Source of the DNA: Palsa-504 sp963834685
Lineage (GTDB): Bacteria > Actinomycetota > Actinomycetes > Streptosporangiales > Streptosporangiaceae
Length of the DNA stretch: 64,000 nt
Direction of reading: 5' to 3'
Assembly: GCA_963834685.1 (NCBI GenBank)
Contig: CAWICW010000015.1
Coordinates: 62,001 to 126,000, forward strand
Both the position numbers and the translations under genes were made by a program. Of this stretch, positions 42,415 to 49,705 are shown one piece after another (the first letter of the stretch is position 1; every line of letters starts with the position of its first letter). The notes under the pieces are model-generated. The model did no database searches, was not told the DNA's origin, and was given only the letters and a program-made list of their open reading frames with translations.

Positions 42415-42523
42415 TGTCCACGTACATCACCCGCGAATCCGGCGCCGCCGCCTGGGCCACCTGGTGGGTGTTGTTTGCCGAGGGCAGCCCGGTCCCGATA
42501 TCCAGGAACTGCCGCCTCACCCG
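42415..42523 (-). pseudogene. Fragment of S-adenosylmethionine methyltransferase (DUF574-type)
   Basis: MRRQFLDIGTGLPSANNTHQVAQ then AAPDSRVMYVDNDP is the SAM-binding motif I and the following acidic strand of the actinobacterial DUF574 methyltransferases (QFLDIGTGLPT-NNTHEVAQ...VYVDNDP). Similarity stops after YVDNDP, where TetR sequence begins. Both neighbours are broken at this junction (about 42412). Confidence 0.65.
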
Positions 42524-42615
42524 CTACGGTGGCGAGCTTGTTATCACTGCCGGGAGCCCACGAGATCCGGGTACGGCCACCCCGGCAGTTCCCATGCTGA
42601 GAGCAGGTTTCATCA

Positions 42616-42996
42616 ATGGCATGCCGTATCAGTGAGCTCGTGCTCAAGTGCCGCGACCCCGAGGTGCTGGCGCGGTTCTGGTGCGAGGTCCTGGACTTCA
42701 CAGAGCTCGACCGCGAAGATGAGGTCCTCATCGAGATAGGCCCGCGCGAAGGGTTCGGCGGCCCGCAGCCGACGATCATCCTCATCCGCGACGACGAGCC
42801 GACGAACGGGCATGCCCGGCTGCACATCGACGTCAACCCCACCGACCGCGATCAGGACGCCGAGCTTGAGCGCCTCCTGGCCGCCGGGGCCAGGCTCGTC
42901 GACATCGGTCAGCCTGCGGAGGCGTCCTGGCACGTCCTCGCCGATCCAGAAGGCAACGAGTTCTGCCTGCTCAAGCGCCGCCTCGCCCCACTCTGA
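42616..42996 (+). CDS. VOC-family (glyoxalase/bleomycin-resistance-like) protein
   Basis: 126 residues, one VOC beta-alpha-beta-beta-beta pair: ISELVLKCRDPEVLARFWCEVLDF, then ARLHIDVNPTDRDQDAELERLLAAGARLVDIGQ, closing SWHVLADPEGNEFCLLKRR. The ADPEGNEFCL ending is typical of the glyoxalase-like domain subgroup. Metal ligands are not obvious. No clear functional partner nearby. Confidence 0.87.
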   Translation: MACRISELVLKCRDPEVLARFWCEVLDFTELDREDEVLIEIGPREGFGGPQPTIILIRDDEPTNGHARLHIDVNPTDRDQDAELERLLAAGARLVDIGQPAEASWHVLADPEGNEFCLLKRRLAPL

Positions 42997-43107
42997 CGGC
43001 TCTCGCCCAAAAGACGACGATCGAAGCAGCAGCCAGCCACCCCACAGCCGCCAACAAGATCTGGGAACCAGCCATCTATAGCTGGCCTAGATCCGGGGGT
43101 TTGCGCG

Positions 43108-44388
43108 CTAGTGGCGACGTGCCCTGGATCTTCGAGGGCTTGGGCCGGGCGGCTGGCTGAACCACATGCCGAACATCGGCTTCAATGACGTACTGCCGGC
43201 GGGCGCGGCCGCGACGATGTCGGCCAGGGCCTGGGAGTCGGCGATGACGGCGAAGTAGCGTTCCTGGTTGCGCGGATCGTCGTAGACGGGCCAGTCCACC
43301 CGTTCGCCGTTCTTCATGATCGCGTACAGCTCGGTGACGCTGGCGTGGACGCGGCCGTAGATGGCGGCCGTGCCGTGTCCGCGGGTGGCCATCGTCATCG
43401 CGGCGCTGGCCAGATGCTGCTCATCGACCTGGATGTCGCACGCCGACGCGCCCCGCCGGCCGTCCCGGTCGATCGCGATGCACCGGCCGCCGGCCGTGTC
43501 CAGGTAGCTGACCAGGTCGAAGCGGTGGCCGTCGACAGTGCGGGTGGCGAGCGTGGTGGTGGGTGTGTCAGGCAGCCGCGAGCCGGGGGGCCGGACCACG
43601 GGCTGCTGCGGCCAGGCCCAGTCCTGGCCGGCCAGCACGCGGCCCAGGGATTCTGCTGGCAGGCCGGCCTCGTGCCACAGCGGGTGCAGGCCGTCGCGGG
43701 TGTCGGCTCGGGGCTGGTGGCGGCGGATGGCGTCGCCCAGCGCGGCCCGCGCGGCGTCGGCTCGTATCGTTGCCGCCCGGTAGCGCAGGACACCGGCGAA
43801 AAGGTCCGGCTTGCCGACGGCCTGACCGCTGCCGAGGCGGTCGGCAGCCCGGTCGGCGAGGGCGGCGAATTGTTCGAGGGCCTCACCGAGATCCCCGAAG
43901 TAGCCCAGCGTGCGGGTGCCCCCGTCGTTGGCCGTGTCATCGAAGCAGGCCAGCCAGATTCCGCTGTCTTCGACGTTCACCAACGCGGCTTCGTAGAGGA
44001 TGCCGTTCCGGGTGTCCGGGCTGAGCAGGAAGATGGTGGCGATCCGCTCGTCCCACGGGGTGTGCAGCAGGTTCGTGGCCTGCCAGCCGTCTGTGAAGGC
44101 GCGGCCCGCCGACTCGCTGGGCATCGCGTAGACCTGGCTCCGGTCACCGGGGTCGGCGCCGGTGATCCACGCGCTGTACCGGCCTTGGTAGCGGACCAGG
44201 TAGCAGGCCAGCACGCCCCAGTGGCGGGAATGCACGGCATGCTCACGCGGGTCGATGGCCGGCGGCCGGGCCAGCGGCGCCGGGCGGTCCGGCCCGGTCT
44301 GCACGGCCCGCCGGGCGGTGCTGTACGGCTCACCGGTCGCGGCCATCCGGGCGCGGGCGGCCTTCTTCGCCGAACGATCGGAGGTCAT
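43108..44388 (-). CDS. Uncharacterised protein with KKAARARMAATG N-terminal motif
   Basis: 426 residues from MTSDRSAKKAARARMAATGEPYSTARR; an ATG further upstream (44409) is possible. The opening helix matches that of the gene at 19123. The body has a sensor-like first half (WGVLACYLVRYQGRYSAWITG, RIATIFLLSPDTRNGILYEAALVNVEDSGIWLACFDD), a helical middle with IRADAARAALGDAIRRHQP, and a second half (RTVDGHRFDLVSYLDTAGGRCIAIDRDG, VHASVTELYAIMKNGERVDWPVYDD). No catalytic motif recognised. Function unknown. Confidence 0.7.
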   Translation of the reverse strand: MTSDRSAKKAARARMAATGEPYSTARRAVQTGPDRPAPLARPPAIDPREHAVHSRHWGVLACYLVRYQGRYSAWITGADPGDRSQVYAMPSESAGRAFTDGWQATNLLHTPWDERIATIFLLSPDTRNGILYEAALVNVEDSGIWLACFDDTANDGGTRTLGYFGDLGEALEQFAALADRAADRLGSGQAVGKPDLFAGVLRYRAATIRADAARAALGDAIRRHQPRADTRDGLHPLWHEAGLPAESLGRVLAGQDWAWPQQPVVRPPGSRLPDTPTTTLATRTVDGHRFDLVSYLDTAGGRCIAIDRDGRRGASACDIQVDEQHLASAAMTMATRGHGTAAIYGRVHASVTELYAIMKNGERVDWPVYDDPRNQERYFAVIADSQALADIVAAAPAGSTSLKPMFGMWFSQPPGPSPRRSRARRH

Positions 44389-44794
44389 GGCGTCATCCAT
44401 CCACGGCACCGGAAACCCGCGCTTCCCGGGCCGGTTACCTCGTCATGACCGTGCTCGAGAACGACGCGAGTCGGTGACCCTTGTCCTCGTAACGTCGCAG
44501 CCGGCGTGGGCGGCCGCGGCTCGGAGGCGGGCAGGCGCTACTGCCTCTGCGGCCATCATAACCGCGCCGCCACCCTCGGTATCTGCGGCGACGGATTGTT
44601 GGTGCTCGTCGACTGGACCAGCAACCTGCGTCAGGAACAGGTCATTCGCAGGGCGGGCTCGCGGTGGCGTTCCGGGCAGGCCACAGTACCGCCGGGTGTC
44701 ACGCGCCCGGACCTGGCTTGCTCGCGTACGCGGTGGCTTCGGCCACGTGCTGGCGAGTGCCGGCCGGCTTGCGGCGCGCTCCTAACTCCGATAC
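44389..44794. other. Intergenic, no confident gene
   Basis: A plus-strand frame at 44506-44799 includes YCLCGHHNRAATLGICGDGL with a Cys/His-rich pattern, but lacks a ribosome site and its second half is low-complexity Arg-rich. I do not call it a gene. Confidence 0.35.
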
Positions 44795-44822
44795 GTTAGG
44801 TCATAACATGTTATTAACTAAC
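44795..44822. promoter_or_regulatory. 28-bp near-perfect palindromic operator upstream of MFS-TetR operon
   Basis: Outer arms GTTAG (44795) and CTAAC (44818-44822) flank a perfect TAACATGTTA core with ATAACATGTTAT; 24 of 28 positions pair. It ends 16 bases before the MFS start and precedes GAGGAG. Likely bound by the TetR protein encoded at the end of the same operon. Confidence 0.65.
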
Positions 44823-44838
44823 ATATTGAGGAGTGCCT

Positions 44839-46386
44839 ATGCGCGCCCGCAGGTGGTGGATGCTGGCGGTGACGTGCCTGTCGGTGATCGTGGTGAACCT
44901 GGACCTCACGATCCTGAACATCACGCTGCCGGCCATCTCGGCCGCGCTCCATGCAGGCACCGGTGACCTGCAATGGCTCGTTGACGCCTACCAGCTCGTC
45001 TTCGCCGCGGTCATGCTGCCCGCCGGGGTGATCGGGGACCGCCTCGGCCGCAAGCGGCTGCTGCTGGCCGGGCTGGCGGTGTTCCTGGCGGCGTCGCTGT
45101 GGTGCGCGCTGTCGGTCTCGGCCGGAGAGCTGATCGCGGCGCGAGCGCTGATGGGGCTGGGCGCCGGGATCGTGTTCCCGCTGTCCCTGGCGGTCGTCTC
45201 GGCGGCGTTCGGCGACGATGACGACCGGCCCAAGGCCATCGGCATCCTCGCCGCGGCGGTCGCGCTCGGCCTGCCGCTCGGGCCGGTGCTCGGCGGCCTG
45301 CTGCTGCAGCACTTCTCCTGGCATTCGGTGTTCTGGATCAACGTGCCCGCCGTCTGCGTGACCCTGGCCGCGGGCGCCGTCCTGATGCCCGAGTCGCGCA
45401 ACTCCGCCGCGCCGCCGCTGGATGCCCCGGGCGCGCTGCTGTCCGCCGGGGCGGTCACCGGCCTGGTCTGGGGCGTCATCAACGGCGAGGAACACGGCTG
45501 GACGGCGCCGTCCACCTGGGTGCTGCTGGCCGGGTCGGCGATGTTGCTGACCGCCTTCCTGGCCCGCGAACGCCGCTCGACGAACCCGGTCATCGACCCG
45601 GCGCTGTTCCGGGACCGGCGGTTCACCTGGGGCACGGTGGCCACCGTCGCGGTCACGGTGGCGCTGTTCGGGATCTTGTTCGTGGTGCCCCAGTACCTGC
45701 AGAGCGTGCTCGGCGACGACCCGATCAGCGCCGGCCTGCGGCTGCTGCCGATGATGGGCGGGCTGCTGGTCGCGGGCGGGGCAGCCGGCCAGGTCGTGCG
45801 GGCAGCGGGCACCAGGCTCACCGTGGCCGCCGGACTGGCGGTGCTGACCGGCGGGCTGGTCATGCTCAGCCAGATTCACCTGGCCACCGGGTATGCGTAC
45901 GTCGCAGCCGGGCTGGCCGTGACCGGGCTCGGAACCGGCGCCTCCGTCGCCGCCGCGATCGACGCGGTCATGGCCGCCGCGGGCGGTGACGAGGCCGGCG
46001 TGGGCGCTTCGGTGAACAGCGCGGTGCGGCAGGTCGGCGGGGCGATCGCGGTCGCCGTGCTCGGCGGCGTGCTGTCAGCGGGCTACACCCGCGCCCTCGG
46101 CCCGGCGCTGGACGCCCTGCCCGCCCGCGACGCGGCCATCGCGCGCGCGTCCATCACCCAGGCCGCCCAGCTCGCCAGGCACCTCCCGGCAGGCGGCGCC
46201 CTGCGGGCCGCCGCGGGCAGCGCCTTCCTGCACGGCATGAGCACCGTGATGCTGATCTGCGCCGGAGTCGCTGCCCTCGCCGCCCTGACCAGCCTGCGGT
46301 ACCTGCCCGGCCGCGCCGCCCCCGCCGGTGCCGCCCGGCCGGAGGCGCCCGCGGCGGCGGCCCCGGATGCCGATGCGCGACGATGA
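44839..46386 (+). CDS. MFS drug efflux transporter, DHA2 family
   Basis: 515 residues, about 14 helices; GAGGAG precedes ATG 44839. Marks: VVNLDLTILNITLPAIS in helix 1, GDRLGRKRLLLAGLA, RALMGLGAGIVFPLSLA, GLPLGPVLGGLLLQ and HSVFWINVPAV. The C-terminal tail is Ala/Pro-rich. Its stop overlaps the ATG of the TetR gene (ATGA), so pump and regulator are co-translated, with a strong palindrome in front of the operon suggesting autoregulation by the repressor. Confidence 0.92.
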   Translation: MRARRWWMLAVTCLSVIVVNLDLTILNITLPAISAALHAGTGDLQWLVDAYQLVFAAVMLPAGVIGDRLGRKRLLLAGLAVFLAASLWCALSVSAGELIAARALMGLGAGIVFPLSLAVVSAAFGDDDDRPKAIGILAAAVALGLPLGPVLGGLLLQHFSWHSVFWINVPAVCVTLAAGAVLMPESRNSAAPPLDAPGALLSAGAVTGLVWGVINGEEHGWTAPSTWVLLAGSAMLLTAFLARERRSTNPVIDPALFRDRRFTWGTVATVAVTVALFGILFVVPQYLQSVLGDDPISAGLRLLPMMGGLLVAGGAAGQVVRAAGTRLTVAAGLAVLTGGLVMLSQIHLATGYAYVAAGLAVTGLGTGASVAAAIDAVMAAAGGDEAGVGASVNSAVRQVGGAIAVAVLGGVLSAGYTRALGPALDALPARDAAIARASITQAAQLARHLPAGGALRAAAGSAFLHGMSTVMLICAGVAALAALTSLRYLPGRAAPAGAARPEAPAAAAPDADARR

Positions 46387-46958
46387 CGTATGTGACCGAC
46401 CTCCAGCCGGACTGGCGGCAGCGCAAGAAGGCTGCCACGCGTGAGCGCATCCGGGGCAGTGCACTGCGGCTGTTCCGCGAACAGGGGTATGACGCCACCA
46501 CCGTCGAGCAGATCGCGGCCGCGGCGGGCGTCTCGCACATGACGTTCTTCCGCTACTTCCCCACCAAGGAAGACGTGGCCCTGTCCGACAGCTACGACCC
46601 CATGATCGCCGCCATGCTCGAACAAACCCCGGCCACCTGGCCCCTCCCCCGGCGGATCCGCGCGGCGCTGCTGCACGGGCTGCAGCAGGTCTACGACAGC
46701 GACCGTGACGCCTTGCTGGCCCAGAACACGCTCATCGTGTCCACGCCGGTGCTGCGGGAACGGCTGTGGGCCGGCCAGATGGCCACTCAGGAGGCGATAC
46801 TGCAGGCTCTCGGCTTGGGCGCTGACTTCCAGGCCAGGGTCATTACCGCGGCCTGTCTCGCCGCGGCCAGCACCGCCGTGCTCACCTGGGTCGAGAACAA
46901 CGGCACCCCGGAACTGCCCGACCTCATCAACCAGGCCTTCGACACCCTCGCCAGCTGA
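46383..46958 (+). CDS. TetR-family regulator coupled to MFS pump
   Basis: 191 residues. HTH: RKKAATRERIRGSALRLFREQGYDATTVEQIAAAAGVSHMTFFRYFPTKEDV with recognition helix VSHMTFFRYF. The C-terminal half (LLHGLQQVYDSDRDALLAQNTLIVSTPVLRERL) is variable as expected. It overlaps the pump gene by 4 bases and probably represses the operon through the palindrome at 44795-44822. Confidence 0.9.
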   Translation: MTYVTDLQPDWRQRKKAATRERIRGSALRLFREQGYDATTVEQIAAAAGVSHMTFFRYFPTKEDVALSDSYDPMIAAMLEQTPATWPLPRRIRAALLHGLQQVYDSDRDALLAQNTLIVSTPVLRERLWAGQMATQEAILQALGLGADFQARVITAACLAAASTAVLTWVENNGTPELPDLINQAFDTLAS

Positions 46959-47025
46959 CTGGCCCGGGTCCGGACGGCCGGGACCGGGTCACGTCGCGGG
47001 CCTGGCATGCGGCAGTATCAGCCAC

Positions 47026-47405
47026 ATGACCGAACTCACCGATGTTCCCGGCGCATTCGGCTACGGCGACTCGATCCTCGTCGGCGACCGGGTACGGCTG
47101 CGCGGTGTACGTGATGACGACCTGCCTACGCTCGCGAAGTGGGAGATGGACCCCGGACGCACGGCCACGTTGAAGAACTGGGTGGTCCCGCCCGTCGGAG
47201 GCCTCCGCGAAAGAACACATCGCGAAGTGGAGCGCGAACCAGAAGGATGACCTCGGCTTCGCCATCGAGACGCTCGACGATCCGCCGCTGCTGGTCGGCC
47301 TCGTCGGGATATGGGGCGCGCGCCCCAAGGACCGGTGTGCCGAGCTCGGGATTGCCCTCGGCCGCGAGTACATCGGCCGTGGCTACGGCACCGATGCGTG
47401 CGGTA
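47026..47405 (+). pseudogene. GNAT acetyltransferase, frameshifted and 3'-truncated
   Basis: ATG 47026 gives SILVGDRVRLRGVRDDDLPTLAKWEMDPGRTATLKNWVVPP; a one-base shift near 47195 continues SEASAKEHIAKWSANQKDDLGFAIE, then VGLVGIWGARPKDRCAELGI and GREYIGRGYGTDA, which includes the acetyl-CoA pyrophosphate-binding loop (GRGYGT). Similarity ends there and beta-propeller sequence begins, so the last third is gone. Two independent lesions. Confidence 0.65.
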
Positions 47406-47963
47406 ACGAACCGGGCGGGCAAGCCGGTGGCGATCCAGGGAGCCTACGCGCTGAGGGTCGCGCCCGGCGGCGGCACGGCCTACGTGCTGGCCACGCCCGA
47501 TCCGAACAGCCAGCAGGGATTCGTTGTCCCCGTCCATATCCGCGCCGGCGCCGCAGGCGCGCCGATCAAGGTCGGATTGAACCCGGTTCAGATCGCCTTT
47601 ACCCCGAACGGGGAAATGGCCTACGTCGCCAACTACGCGTCGCAGAGCGTCACCCCGATCCGGCTTGCCGACGGCCGGGCCGGGCCGGCGATCGCCGCCG
47701 GGAAGATCCCGACCCGGCTGGCGGTCAGCCCGGACAGCACGACGGTCTACGTGCTCGATCCGAACATATTCGGCGGATTGGGCCCGGAAATCCCGTTCCG
47801 CGCGCAGGTCACGATACTGTCCAGAATGCTGTTCAGCGCGCTGGTCAAGAGGCCGCCCTTCGGGCGGGGCCAGGTCATTCCGATCCGCGTCGCGACCAAC
47901 TCTGCCGGGAAGCCCATAAAGGTAGGCCGGCTCCCGATGACCATTGCGATCGCCGCCCCCTGA
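47394..47963 (+). CDS. Beta-propeller (YVTN-type) protein fragment
   Basis: 190 residues from ATG 47394 that lies inside the GNAT remnant. Repeats: GAYALRVAPGGGTAYVLATP, PVQIAFTPNGEMAYVANYASQSVTPIRLADG, PTRLAVSPDSTTVYVLD, then VIPIRVATNSAGKPIKVG; these are YVTN-family blades (I-F-PDG--AYV-N----VTPI). Only three to four blades are present where seven are usual, and there is no signal peptide, so this is probably the 3' portion of a secreted propeller gene now fused behind GNAT debris. Confidence 0.6.
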   Translation: MRAVTNRAGKPVAIQGAYALRVAPGGGTAYVLATPDPNSQQGFVVPVHIRAGAAGAPIKVGLNPVQIAFTPNGEMAYVANYASQSVTPIRLADGRAGPAIAAGKIPTRLAVSPDSTTVYVLDPNIFGGLGPEIPFRAQVTILSRMLFSALVKRPPFGRGQVIPIRVATNSAGKPIKVGRLPMTIAIAAP

Positions 47964-48297
47964 ACCGAGTACAACGGCGACATGCGCCTGTTCGCCCCGC
48001 CCTGTGTGACGTGCTCTCGACCATCGCCCTCAAGCTAACCGGCGCCGCGGGCAGCCGATGCTGGACCTCCCATCGCTCGGCCGCACCTCACCAGCGCTCA
48101 GCTTCGCCACAGCCGGCTGGCCACGGTGCGGATGTCCCGTCGGTTTCGCGGTGCATGCCCCCAGTGAAAGGACGCCTAACAGCCAGGAGTTTTACTGGCC
48201 GTCACAAACGGTTTACCAGAATCCATGCCACAGTTCACCTGGACCCCCGTACCTCACCGCCATGCCAGCTACATATCAACCATGAGCGGGCCTGGAT
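47964..48297. other. Intergenic, no gene seen
   Basis: Short frames only, none with a ribosome site and family-like sequence. It separates the propeller fragment from the convergent nuclease gene. I see no strong terminator. Confidence 0.4.
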
Positions 48298-49221
48298 CTA
48301 TATTTCGACAGCTCCCTTGAAGACCTGCCGGCGGTGCCAGGAGATGTGAATAATGTCCACACTCGGCTGGAGTGGGCGCGGGGTCAGGAGTGGCTTGCCT
48401 GCGAGAGAATCCACTGCCTGGCCAGCTTCGTTCCTGGCGACGTACAGGGTGGAGACGCGGATGCGGCGGTCCTCGGTGATGCCCAGGACGCCGAGGTCGA
48501 ACAGGGCATGGTGGAGGGCGCAGAGGGCCAGGGCATTGGTGATCTCGTCGGGGCCCTGCTGGCTGTGCCAACGGACGTGGGCTGCTTCGATCGCGACGGG
48601 GTAGCGGCCGAGGGCGCCGTCGAAGCCGCACATGGCGCATTGGTAGGCGTAGGCGCGCAGGACCTCTTCGGCGAAGCCGCGGCGGCGGGGACGCAGGCGG
48701 ACGGTGCGGGAGACCCGGCCGGTTCCGGCTAGGTCCAGGGCGGGGACGTCGAGGTCGACGGCGGCGCAGATCAGGTCGGCCAGGACCGGGGTGAAGTGCA
48801 TATCCAAGAGGAGGCGGGCGGCGGGCGCCAGAGTGGCCGGGTCGGCCAAGAGCTGTTCGACGGGAGGGCGCAGGCGGCCAGACGCGCCTCGGTCCAGCAG
48901 CCAGGCGCGGCGTTCGGGGGCGTCGGGGGCGATTTCCTGGCCGACCGCGTCGCGCAGCTCCCACAGGTCGCGTTCCAGGTGGACGAACGGCATCGCGGCA
49001 CGCTGGCGGGCCGCGGAGGCGCTGGCCACGGGCGGGCCGAAGTCGTTGATCAGCTGGCTGACGGGGACTTCGGCCTGCTGGTAGCTGGTCTGGCTGGAGC
49101 CGGTGGCGGCGAACTGGCCGAACAGCCACAACAGCAGGAGGGGCTTGTGCGGGACGCGCACCTGGCCGACGCGCGCCTGCCGGAGCCCGGCCAAGCGGGC
49201 CAGCAGCTCGTCGCGAGTCAC
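48298..49221 (-). CDS. HNH nuclease with sulfur-modified-DNA-binding-like domain
   Basis: 307 residues, GTG start. The N-terminal part has VRVPHKPLLLLWLFGQFAATG, the conserved (R)PHKPLLLL element of the sulfur-binding domain in phosphorothioate-dependent McrA-type restriction enzymes (ScoMcrA relatives, from memory). The C-terminal HNH domain is CAMCGFDG (first Cys pair near 195), PVAIEAAHVRWHSQQGPDEITNALALCALHHALFD (H, N and H of the motif). Such enzymes cut DNA carrying phosphorothioates made by Dnd systems; no dnd genes are in the window. It sits 93 bases downstream of the ATPase and short gene, same strand. Confidence 0.83.
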   Translation of the reverse strand: MTRDELLARLAGLRQARVGQVRVPHKPLLLLWLFGQFAATGSSQTSYQQAEVPVSQLINDFGPPVASASAARQRAAMPFVHLERDLWELRDAVGQEIAPDAPERRAWLLDRGASGRLRPPVEQLLADPATLAPAARLLLDMHFTPVLADLICAAVDLDVPALDLAGTGRVSRTVRLRPRRRGFAEEVLRAYAYQCAMCGFDGALGRYPVAIEAAHVRWHSQQGPDEITNALALCALHHALFDLGVLGITEDRRIRVSTLYVARNEAGQAVDSLAGKPLLTPRPLQPSVDIIHISWHRRQVFKGAVEI

Positions 49222-49286
49222 TAGTCGAGGCTGCCACGACCGGGGCCGTTCCGCACGGGAACGCGGGGAGTCTGGGCGTGGGCTGG

Positions 49287-49325
49287 CACCATGCTCCGTT
49301 CGGCATAGAGATTTTCAGTGGCCGG
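49287..49325 (+). repeat. CCGTTCGG palindromic element, copy 3
   Basis: ACCATGCTCCGTTCGG then CATAGAGATTTTCA: core CCGTTCGG at 49296-49303 followed by the A/T centre and TTTTCA as in copies 4 and 7. It overlaps the 3' end of the short gene between ATPase and nuclease. Confidence 0.5.
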
Positions 49326-49705
49326 GTGGAGCGGGCGCCGTGCTGGCTGCGTGGAGCTGGGTTACGAGCTGGGCGGCCTGGTCGAGCCAGCCGGTGAGTT
49401 CGGCCGCGGTGGGGGCCAGCTCGTAGGGGTGGTAGTGGCACGCACGGCTGAGGGCGGCGAGAAGGTATGTGATCCGGCTGGCCGTGGCGGGGTCGAGGTA
49501 GGCGGTGAGGCACAGCTCCTGTGACCGCATGGTGGCTGCGGACAGGCCGGCGGCCTGGCGGTTGGCGGCCCACAGTTCTGCCATGGCCGCTTCGAGCGCC
49601 TGCCGGGCGAGCAGGGCGGCGGCGCGCGGCCAGATCCCGTCGAAGGGATGCGCCGGGCCGCTGCATGAGGTCCCTGGCCGCGTCGAGCAGCTCGTCCGGG
49701 GTCAT
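49315..49705 (-). pseudogene. Short middle gene of ATPase operon, N-terminal frameshift
   Basis: ATG 49705 overlaps the ATPase stop (ATGA) and opens MTPDELLDAARDLMQRPGAS. A one-base shift at the CCC near 49650 restores FDGIWPRAAALLARQALEAAMAELW, then SQELCLTAYLDPATASRITYLL and RACHYHPYELAPTAAELTGWLDQ to a stop at 49315. Together about 130 helical residues of the kind found between such ATPases and their nuclease. The reading ALLARQALEAA-AELW suggests a HEPN-like or adaptor fold, but this is a guess. An extra C would explain the shift, so an assembly error is quite possible. Confidence 0.6.

Noticed and set aside
44506..44799. Cys/His-containing 97-codon frame as a zinc-finger gene
   Set aside because: No ribosome site, no family similarity, and the second half is low-complexity.
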